This document shows, one piece after another, positions 26,431 through 33,665 of a stretch of 64,000 nucleotides of DNA. Origin of the DNA: Dawidia soli (GTDB lineage: Bacteria > Bacteroidota > Bacteroidia > Cytophagales > Cyclobacteriaceae); assembly GCF_018598185.1 (NCBI RefSeq), contig NZ_JAHESC010000004.1, positions 186,001 through 250,000 of the forward strand, written 5' to 3'. Within the stretch, counting starts at the first letter, position 1, and every line of letters starts with the position of its first letter. The translations under genes and the position numbers were made by a program. Under the pieces are notes generated by a model, which saw nothing but the letters and a program-made list of their open reading frames with translations, was not told the DNA's origin and made no database searches.

Positions 26431-28650
26431 TCAGCGCAGCGCAAAGGTTGCTCCCTGCACGTCACGCACATTGGTTCCTACAAATACTTCAAACTTACCG
26501 GGCTCTGTACCGAACGACATATCGCGCCGGTAAAACGACAGGTCGTGCGCGGTAAGCTTGAACGTTACCGTTTGAGATGCGCCCGGCGCCAGTTCAATTT
26601 GCTGAAAACCTTTTAGCTCCCGCACCGGCCGGGTCACGCTGCCGGTCACGTCGTGCAAATACAGCTGCACCGTTTCTTTTCCCGCACGCGCGCCAGTGTT
26701 GGTCACCGTGCACGTAACCGTAAGCTCGTCTTGCTGTGTCATCTCCTGTTTATCGACCTGCACCGGGCCATACGCGAATGTTGTATAGCTCAGCCCGTAC
26801 CCAAAGGGATAGAGCGGGTCGTTGCGTTCGTCGAGATACTTGGAAGTATACTTGTTGTTGGGGTCCATGGGGCGCCCGGTATTTTTCATACCGTAAAACA
26901 ACGGGATCTGGCCTACCGAACGGGGGAATGTAACCGGCAGCTTAGCCGAGGGGTTATAATCACCAAACAACACATCGGCAATCGCCTGGCCGCCGACAGT
27001 GCCCGGGAACCATGCTTCCACGATAGCCGGTAGATGTGTGTCCATCCAAGGTATGGTCAACGGCCGGCCGTTCAGCAACACGGCCACCACCGGCTTACCG
27101 GTTTTATAGATCGCCTCCACAAGCTGTTGTTGCACACCAGGCAAATTAAGCGATGCACGGCTGGCAGCCTCTCCTGTCATCCAGGCGCCTTCCCCCACTG
27201 CCAGGATCACAACATCGGCTTGCTGCGCTGTGCGCACGGCTTGCGCGATGGATTGTGTACTGTCATTGTCAATGGCACATCCTTTTGCATAGAGTACCTG
27301 TGTGCCGGGCGACACGGCTTGCTTCACGCCTTCCAGCAGCGTCGAGGCCTTGTGCCAATCGCCGGCGGCACACCAGGAACCGATCATTTCCTTGCGCGCA
27401 TCTGCCAACGGGCCAATGACCGCCAGCTTCTTTACATCTTTCTTCAGGGGCAGCAGCTGCTTATCGTTCTTCAACAATACCATCGACTTACGGGCCACAT
27501 CGCGTGCAGCTTCCAGATTAGCAGCACTCATGAGCGTTTCTTTTTCGCGTTGTTCGCTGCTGTAGCGATAAGGATCGTCGAACAACCCCAGCTCAAACTT
27601 CTTACGAAGGATGCGACGCACGGCCTCGTCGATCAGGCTTTCTTTCAGTTTGCCAGCCTTTACCAGCTGCGCCAGGGCGTCGTTGTAGAAACCGGCCTGC
27701 ATGTCCATATCCACGCCGGCTTCCAACGCCAGGGCCGCCGCCGAGGCGGTGTCTTCCGCAATACCGTGCGGGATCATTTCCATGATCGAGGTATAGTCGG
27801 TTACAACAAAGCCGGTAAAGTTCCATTCCTTGCGAAGGATGTCGGTCATCAGGTATTTACTGCCGGTGGCGGGCACACCGTCTATTTCGTTGAAGGAGGT
27901 CATAACGGTAGCGGCTCCGGCATCGAGGGCTGCTTTGTAGGGCGGCAGGTACGTTTCCCGCAGCACACGGTCAGACATATCGGTGGTGTGATAATCACGG
28001 CCGGCCTGTGCGGCGCCATAGGCGGCAAAGTGTTTGACGCACGCCATGACACTGTTGAGGCTCCCGAGGCCATCACCTTGTATTCCCTTGACGCGGGCCG
28101 CGGCGATCTTCGCCCCCAGGTACGTATCTTCTCCGGCTCCCTCCGTGATCCGGCCCCAGCGTGGGTCGCGCGCGATGTCGCACATGGGCGCGAACGTCCA
28201 GTGCAGGCCGTTTGCCGAGGCTTCGTCGGCCGCTACGCGTGCCGATTTTTCAATGGCCGCAAGATCCCAGCTGGCCGCTTCGCCCAGCGGCATGGGAAAG
28301 ATGGTGCGGTGACCGTGCACAACGTCGTACCCAAACAGTAACGGTATGTGCAGGCGCGTTTCCTTCACGGCGATCTCCTGCAGCTTGCGCGTATAAGCGG
28401 CGCCGTACGCATTGAAAATCGCCCCTACCCGACCGGCTTTAATATCTTCCTTATAGTTTTCGCGCATCGTCGGTCCCGTTACGTCGATGTCGCTCGTAAA
28501 GAGGGTAAGCTGGCCGATCTTTTCTTCCAGCGTCATGAGCGCGAGCACAGAGTCGACGCGTGTCGCGGTGCCTGTCGACTTTTTTTCTGAGGTTTGACAG
28601 GCTGTGCACAACAGCACCGCAGCCAGCGTTAGTGAACTGAGTTTGTTCAT
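26431..28650 (-). CDS. GH3 beta-glucosidase lipoprotein (probable beta-1,2-glucan PUL)
   Basis: A BglX-type GH3 of ~739 residues. The ATG at 28650 gives a lipoprotein signal (SSLTLAAVLLCTACQTS); the frame open to 28734 adds a tail with no signal. Family motifs include TLEEKIGQLT, GYDVVHGHRTIFPMPLG, TFAPMCDIARDPRWGRITEG, the KHFAAYG segment and the nucleophile region GFVVTDYTSIMEMIPHG. The GH3-C domain and a C-terminal FN3-like domain (VTCTVTNTGARAGKETVQLY) follow. With two GH144 proteins upstream, the likely job is removing glucose from sophorose and beta-1,2-gluco-oligosaccharides, though BglX enzymes also act on other beta-linkages. It is the last gene of the leftward operon starting with the SusC at 36647. 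Confidence 0.92.
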   Translation of the reverse strand: MNKLSSLTLAAVLLCTACQTSEKKSTGTATRVDSVLALMTLEEKIGQLTLFTSDIDVTGPTMRENYKEDIKAGRVGAIFNAYGAAYTRKLQEIAVKETRLHIPLLFGYDVVHGHRTIFPMPLGEAASWDLAAIEKSARVAADEASANGLHWTFAPMCDIARDPRWGRITEGAGEDTYLGAKIAAARVKGIQGDGLGSLNSVMACVKHFAAYGAAQAGRDYHTTDMSDRVLRETYLPPYKAALDAGAATVMTSFNEIDGVPATGSKYLMTDILRKEWNFTGFVVTDYTSIMEMIPHGIAEDTASAAALALEAGVDMDMQAGFYNDALAQLVKAGKLKESLIDEAVRRILRKKFELGLFDDPYRYSSEQREKETLMSAANLEAARDVARKSMVLLKNDKQLLPLKKDVKKLAVIGPLADARKEMIGSWCAAGDWHKASTLLEGVKQAVSPGTQVLYAKGCAIDNDSTQSIAQAVRTAQQADVVILAVGEGAWMTGEAASRASLNLPGVQQQLVEAIYKTGKPVVAVLLNGRPLTIPWMDTHLPAIVEAWFPGTVGGQAIADVLFGDYNPSAKLPVTFPRSVGQIPLFYGMKNTGRPMDPNNKYTSKYLDERNDPLYPFGYGLSYTTFAYGPVQVDKQEMTQQDELTVTCTVTNTGARAGKETVQLYLHDVTGSVTRPVRELKGFQQIELAPGASQTVTFKLTAHDLSFYRRDMSFGTEPGKFEVFVGTNVRDVQGATFALR

Positions 28651-28684
28651 AGCTATAAAAGTTAACGGAGTGCCCGTACACCTT

Positions 28685-28718
28685 CGCAAGTCTTCCCTAT
28701 AATCAGGAAGACGTTGCG
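28685..28718 (-). other. Intra-operon stem-loop between GH144 and GH3 genes
   Basis: Arms GTCTTCC and GGAAGAC (28690-28696 and 28706-28712) are extended by CGCAA/TTGCG with one bulged G. No T-run follows on the minus strand, so it looks more like an mRNA processing or stabilising stem than a terminator. Confidence 0.4.
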
Positions 28719-28747
28719 CAAGGCGGGGCTCCAACCGGAAGTATCAT

Positions 28748-30757
28748 TTATTCTTTACTAAAGTCTAATGTTGCAAAGCCGTTCTGCACTTCGGGTGCCG
28801 ACATAAATAGATTCCACAGCAGTCCGGTGCGGTAATTTTCAATCATGACGATGATCGGCCCCTGGTCTATGGCCAGAAACGAGTCGGCCGTCCATCCCTG
28901 CGTCAGGTTAAAAGCATCGTAGAAGCCGTATTCACCCCACAGCCGATCGCCGACGGAGTAATAGAAGAACTTCAACGCCTTCATCGATTCTTCCGGCGTA
29001 TAGGGAAATGACGACAATGCCGCCGTGGGGCTGATGGTACCGTTGTCGTTGGAGGGCGAGTGCGCATCGTATCCGCGCTGGCTGTCATCACTCGAGGTAA
29101 GACCCCAGCATTCATCGCTATATCCTACGTAGCCGTTCGGGTTGGCCACACAATAGGCGTGGTTGATCTTCGAAGCGTTTACGTTCTGTTGCCAGTAATC
29201 GGCGTAGTCGTCTGAGAAATGTGGATCGAGGCCGAGATAGGAATAATGCACCCAGAACAACGGACTGGGTGTTCCCAAGGGAAGCATATAGCCATAGTAT
29301 GTGTTGCCGGTGTGGATCTGACCGTTACGTCCATAGCCGTTGGTATAAACGGATTTCGGAATACCATGCGTCGGCGATGCTGCCGCCAGAAAATACGTGA
29401 TCTGCTGTTCGAAGTAGCCGTACATGGCAAAGTTCATTTGCCAATCATAATCCGGCGACCAGTGCCAGTATAACACCTGCTCGTTGTTCTTGCGATACCA
29501 ATCCCATTCAACGCCTTGCCATAAGGTAGTGATCCGGTTAATGAGGTCGTTGCCGGTAGTATCAGATGGTTGTAAATATTGTCGGAAAGTAAGGAGACCT
29601 TGTACGAGGAACGACGTCTCTACCAGGTCGCCACCATCGTCTTTCTGACTGAACGGGACCACGGCCCCGGTACTGCCATCGATCCAATGCGACCAGGCGC
29701 CATGAAACCGATCGGCGTCTTCCAGGAAGGTTACGATCTTGTTCATGCGTGCCACGCCCTCGGCGCGCGTAATAAAGTCTCGTTCGATGCCAACAATCAG
29801 GGCCATGATGCCAAAGCCTGACCCGCCACTTGTCACGACATCGCCCGAGGTGTTGCGCTCCCGCGCCAGGCCGCTGGCAGGATGGGCAAAATCCCAGAAG
29901 TATTTAAACGTTTGTCGCTGCACCAATGTGAGCAGCGCATCGTCAGCGATCACGGGATGATCGGGCGTTTCGCTCGGGGCGGTATAAAAAGATTTTGTAA
30001 AGTTCTGCAATACCTCGCCTCCTACACCTTTCACGTTGGTATTGAGGGTCAGGGCGTAACGCTGCAGGTCGCCCAGGATGCCTGGGAGCGTGATCGTCAC
30101 CTTTCGCTTGTCCTCCGACACCGACAAGCTTGTCGGCACTGCGGCTGACGGCGTGGCAATAAAAATATTTTGCGATACGACAGTAGCGACATCTACCGGC
30201 TGGGAGAAGGCTACTTCGATCGTGGCTGCCGTGAGCGGCACGTTGGTCACCCGGGGAACTGAAAGTACTTCCGTACCTCCGATCTTCAAGGAAGTAATGG
30301 TAATGGTTGAGGCAACCGTGGTAAACTCCACCGTATGCCCGGGATATACATCGCCTGCTACGCTTTGCAGCCCATCGGTCATGACAAGCTGATAGGTGGT
30401 ACTGTTTACCAGGTCTGCTGCTGGCGTTAGCGTTACCGTTTTATCACCATTGGAATAGGCATAGGTTACCGGTACCGTTTCGTCGGAAGTCTTGATCTTC
30501 AACCTAACGGCGCCCTCCACGGTAGACCTGTCCAGCGCCGCGGCAAAGGTTGCCAGCAGGGGTTCATCGATCGGCAGCGCTGTATTGCTGGAAGCGTTAG
30601 CTAGGTTCAGCACCACGTTGCCTACCTGCGCAGCTGTCAGCTGCAGCACGCCGGGCTCGTCGGGGTCATTGTCGTCGTCATCGCCACACGATGACAGCGA
30701 CCACCCCATGATCAAAAATATCGCACATAGCCAGGCATTGCGTTGAAAACAAGTCAT
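28748..30757 (-). CDS. GH144-type (glycoamylase-like) lipoprotein with N-terminal Ig-like domains
   Basis: About 669 residues from the ATG at 30757, giving a lipoprotein signal ending LSSCGDDDDN. Residues ~35-270 are two Big_5-type Ig-like domains (LLATFAAALDRSTVEGAV; VAFSQPVDVATV). Residues ~275-665 are the (alpha/alpha)6 glycoamylase domain PF10091 that defines GH144: QRQTFKYFWDFAHPASGLARE, GGSGFGIMALIVGIERDF, GGDLVETSFLVQGLL, VEWDWYRKN and ending FLAIDQGPIIVMIENYRTGL. GH144 founders are endo-beta-1,2-glucanases. The acidic residues after the lipobox (DDDDND) fit a surface-lipoprotein export signal. It resembles the second GH144 at 38849 only in the catalytic domain, so the two probably act at different sites or chain lengths. 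Confidence 0.88.
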   Translation of the reverse strand: MTCFQRNAWLCAIFLIMGWSLSSCGDDDDNDPDEPGVLQLTAAQVGNVVLNLANASSNTALPIDEPLLATFAAALDRSTVEGAVRLKIKTSDETVPVTYAYSNGDKTVTLTPAADLVNSTTYQLVMTDGLQSVAGDVYPGHTVEFTTVASTITITSLKIGGTEVLSVPRVTNVPLTAATIEVAFSQPVDVATVVSQNIFIATPSAAVPTSLSVSEDKRKVTITLPGILGDLQRYALTLNTNVKGVGGEVLQNFTKSFYTAPSETPDHPVIADDALLTLVQRQTFKYFWDFAHPASGLARERNTSGDVVTSGGSGFGIMALIVGIERDFITRAEGVARMNKIVTFLEDADRFHGAWSHWIDGSTGAVVPFSQKDDGGDLVETSFLVQGLLTFRQYLQPSDTTGNDLINRITTLWQGVEWDWYRKNNEQVLYWHWSPDYDWQMNFAMYGYFEQQITYFLAAASPTHGIPKSVYTNGYGRNGQIHTGNTYYGYMLPLGTPSPLFWVHYSYLGLDPHFSDDYADYWQQNVNASKINHAYCVANPNGYVGYSDECWGLTSSDDSQRGYDAHSPSNDNGTISPTAALSSFPYTPEESMKALKFFYYSVGDRLWGEYGFYDAFNLTQGWTADSFLAIDQGPIIVMIENYRTGLLWNLFMSAPEVQNGFATLDFSKE

Positions 30758-30785
30758 GATGCTTTTATTTAAAAGGAAAGAAGGG

Positions 30786-30815
30786 AAAGGCCTCCGGCAA
30801 TACCGGAAGGCCTTT
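30786..30815 (-). terminator. Hairpin after the SusC-SusD-LamG segment
   Basis: A ~12-bp GC-rich stem (30786-30797 with 30803-30815, one bulge) lies between the LamG gene and the GH144 gene. The minus-strand flank is C/T-rich rather than a clean T-run. As part of an apparent operon it may attenuate enzyme genes relative to SusCD. Confidence 0.45.
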
Positions 30816-30847
30816 ACCAAACCAAACTAAACGTATTGAACTATAAC

Positions 30848-32089
30848 CTACGGTTTCTCCGAGTTATACATGACTTCGATTTCTTTGTCTGTCAACACCT
30901 TGTGATAGATGCGTACATCGTCTAGCTGCCCTTTAAAGTGATTGTGGTTCGGATTGCTATAAACCGCGTAATCAAAGGCGGTGGATGAACGATCTGCCAG
31001 AAAGCCAAAGGCAAGGTTTTGGCCTACTCCTTCTTGTACTTTAAACTTCATGCCTTTAACACCCAGCTTGGCCTCACCTGCCGGCCACTTGTTAAAGTCA
31101 AAGGATTTGGCAAGTTCGCCGTTGATATAGGCAGAACCTACCTTTGTCGTACCGTTGTACATGAACACAAAATGCGTCCACTTTTGCTGTACTACAGCGG
31201 CGAATCCACCCTGACTGGTATAATCTTTCGAATAGGTATAGCCCGGCCACTGACCTTCGCCATATATGCCGCGACCATCGATCCACGTATCTTCGCTGGC
31301 CGTGCTGCCGTCAGCCAACTCGTACTGAGCAGCCAACTTACCGTCGTTCTTATTAAGCTCAAACTGGAAGCCATTCAAACCACCAAGGCCAACTACAAAA
31401 TTGCCTCCATGGTGCGCGGAAGAGTCGGGTTTTACCCATAGCGAGAGCGCAAAATCCTTGGTATTGGTAAAATCCGTACCGTTGGTGATTTCCATGATGG
31501 ACGTCGTTCCATTGAAGGTGGCCGCCATTCCTGCATTGGCATTACGACCGGCCGTGTAGGTAACGTCTATAATATCGGTAGCTGCAGCGTCGTGATTGCC
31601 GATCACATCGTCACCGTTGTTCTCAAACATCCAGTGCGCCAACGCTCCCTCCGGGGCAAACGTACCCGCTGTTGTGAAGCTACGCTCTGCCGCCGTAAAC
31701 GCTACACCGCTGGTGGACTTCAGTCCTGCACCTACGCTGAGGATATACTGCACACCACCGCTCATACCGTCCACTGGCGTGATCGTGATGGTTTTATCGG
31801 ATACGTCAATATCCAGGTCGACAGTAGCATTGTCAAATGTGCGTTTCAGCATGATGTTCGATGACGTTGCCGTGCTGGCGTCGACGTCAGTGTTAAACGT
31901 TGCGGTCAGGTCTGCATCCACCGGCACTTCGGTAGCCGACGTTGCTCCGTTCAGATCTTTGGAGTCCGCCATGAGCGATGCGATGGTAAACGTCGTGGGC
32001 GCATCATCATCGTCATCACTACAGCTGTAGAACACCGCCAAACCGGCCAGGCAGGCTAGCATTGCAAAATACTTAATCGTGTGTTTCAT
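30848..32089 (-). CDS. LamG/concanavalin-like surface lipoprotein, candidate glycan-binding protein
   Basis: A 413-residue lipoprotein: signal ending VFYSC then SDDDDDAP, an acidic surface-export-type tether. Residues ~35-140 are one Big_5 Ig-like domain (ATEVPVDADLTATFNTDVD), and residues ~150-410 are a LamG/concanavalin A-like jelly roll (GALAHWMFENNGDD, FALSLWVKPDSS, and the closing GQLDDVRIYHKVLTDKEIE). No catalytic residues can be assigned. It is placed right after SusD, the usual position for a surface glycan-binding protein, so it probably binds the beta-1,2-glucan for SusCD. Its Ig-like domain resembles those of the following GH144 protein. Confidence 0.82.
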   Translation of the reverse strand: MKHTIKYFAMLACLAGLAVFYSCSDDDDDAPTTFTIASLMADSKDLNGATSATEVPVDADLTATFNTDVDASTATSSNIMLKRTFDNATVDLDIDVSDKTITITPVDGMSGGVQYILSVGAGLKSTSGVAFTAAERSFTTAGTFAPEGALAHWMFENNGDDVIGNHDAAATDIIDVTYTAGRNANAGMAATFNGTTSIMEITNGTDFTNTKDFALSLWVKPDSSAHHGGNFVVGLGGLNGFQFELNKNDGKLAAQYELADGSTASEDTWIDGRGIYGEGQWPGYTYSKDYTSQGGFAAVVQQKWTHFVFMYNGTTKVGSAYINGELAKSFDFNKWPAGEAKLGVKGMKFKVQEGVGQNLAFGFLADRSSTAFDYAVYSNPNHNHFKGQLDDVRIYHKVLTDKEIEVMYNSEKP

Positions 32090-32138
32090 AGTTCATTCGT
32101 TTTTGGTTATTCTCTATTTTAGGATAGTTGTATATCGT

Positions 32139-33653
32139 TTACCAGTTAGGGTTGTTCAGCCAACCGTTCAGGTCTGCTTCGGTCTGGGGTATCGCCAGTA
32201 AATTGTGTTTGTCTGCCCGGTAGCCATAGGGTGCCAGCACGGTCGCTGCTTTGTTGGTCCGGATCAGATCCCAGAAACGCAGGCCTTCCAATGCCAGCTC
32301 GACGCGGCGCTCATGCAGAATGATCTCGTTCAGCGCGTCGGCGTTGGTTTCCGTGATATCCGGGAGTATACCCGGGTTTTCTCCGCGGGCGCGCGCACGT
32401 ACTTCGTTGAGGTAGTCGAGCGCATCTTCCGGCTTGCCGTTTTTATTCAATGCCTCCGCCGCCATCAGCAGTACGTCGGCATAACGAACCAGGCGCCGAT
32501 TGTGCCCGAACTGATCGGGCACCCGCGTGCCGGGTGTCCATACCTTTTGATTATAACACTCCTTCTCCTGAATGCCGTTGGGAAACCCGGGATATACCAG
32601 GTTGTTGGTGTAGCTGTCGGGGGTGTCGGTATCGCCGACGATCTTGATACCATCCTGCCACTCGCCGACGTCGAGTATGGTCGAATCCAAACGCGGGTCG
32701 CCGGGCTCAAACGCGTTGATCAGGTCGAACGAAGGACGGTTAAAGCCCCAGCCCCGATTGGGAATACCGCGTACGCCCTGTACGTTGCCATACTGGTTGC
32801 CACCCACGGGCAGGCCCTCCTGCCGGATGGCGCCGACTTCAAAGACGGACTCGACACCCTGCTCGCCCGCTTCACTGTGTGCCAGACCGAACGAAGCCGC
32901 CAGCTCATATTGATGGGAGTTGATCACCGCCATGGCCGCAACCTCTGCCTGCGGAAAATTACCGCGCCACAAATAATAGCGCGCCAGCAACGCATTGGCT
33001 GTGCCGACCGTCACGCGCCCCAGGTCATTGGCCGACCAGCGGTCGTCATTCCGTTCCCACAGGTTGTCGCGGGCAAACGTAAAGTCTTCTTCGATCAGCG
33101 CATAGATCTCCGATGCCGGCGATCGGGGCAGCCCGATCGGCGCGACCACTGTTGTGATCTTGGGAACGTCGCCCCAGGCACGCACCAGGTCTAAGTAAAA
33201 GAAGCCGCGCAGCAACCGCGCTTCGGCCACGTAGCGCGTACGCAAGCCTTCGTCCATGACAATAGTAGGCACATTCTCGATCACAACGTTGGCGCGCTTG
33301 ACACCCTGGTACAAGGTGGAGTACCAGTTCTTGATGGAGGTCTCGGTACCGATGTGCGTAAAGTTGTCATACGGGCCGACGATCGCGCGCTGGTCGGTCA
33401 GGTTGCTGCCCTTGTGAGCATCGTCGGACATAATGTCGAGTATGGGGTATAATCCAAAATTATACTCGGGCACACGCAGTGTGCCGTAAATAGCATTGAC
33501 AGCCTGCTCGGCATCCGAGGCGCTCGTCGGAAAGTTGGACGACACCAGCTTGCCTTGCGGCGGCTTGTCCAGGAAATCGCTGCAGCTGAACGGAATGGCT
33601 ACCAGCACAATGATCATTACCTGGTAGCACAAGACTAGTAGTATATTTTTCAT
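32139..33653 (-). CDS. susD-like: SusD/RagB family lipoprotein (beta-1,2-glucan PUL)
   Basis: A 504-residue SusD. The signal ends in IPFSC, then SDFLDKPPQGKLVSSNFPTS, the standard SusD N-terminus. The TPR-type core includes YVAEARLLRGFFYLDLVRAWG and the C-terminal domain has DALNEIILHERRVELALEG followed by RFWDLIRT, both diagnostic of the family. It starts 12 bp after the SusC stop. The ligand is presumed to be a beta-1,2-glucan from the neighbouring GH144 and GH3 genes. Confidence 0.95.
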   Translation of the reverse strand: MKNILLVLCYQVMIIVLVAIPFSCSDFLDKPPQGKLVSSNFPTSASDAEQAVNAIYGTLRVPEYNFGLYPILDIMSDDAHKGSNLTDQRAIVGPYDNFTHIGTETSIKNWYSTLYQGVKRANVVIENVPTIVMDEGLRTRYVAEARLLRGFFYLDLVRAWGDVPKITTVVAPIGLPRSPASEIYALIEEDFTFARDNLWERNDDRWSANDLGRVTVGTANALLARYYLWRGNFPQAEVAAMAVINSHQYELAASFGLAHSEAGEQGVESVFEVGAIRQEGLPVGGNQYGNVQGVRGIPNRGWGFNRPSFDLINAFEPGDPRLDSTILDVGEWQDGIKIVGDTDTPDSYTNNLVYPGFPNGIQEKECYNQKVWTPGTRVPDQFGHNRRLVRYADVLLMAAEALNKNGKPEDALDYLNEVRARARGENPGILPDITETNADALNEIILHERRVELALEGLRFWDLIRTNKAATVLAPYGYRADKHNLLAIPQTEADLNGWLNNPNW

Positions 33654-33665
33654 ACCTATCGCTTC

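Noticed and set aside
27034-28341. 435-codon plus-strand open frame
   Set aside because: Antisense to the GH3 gene, with no recognisable domain; a shadow of codon bias.
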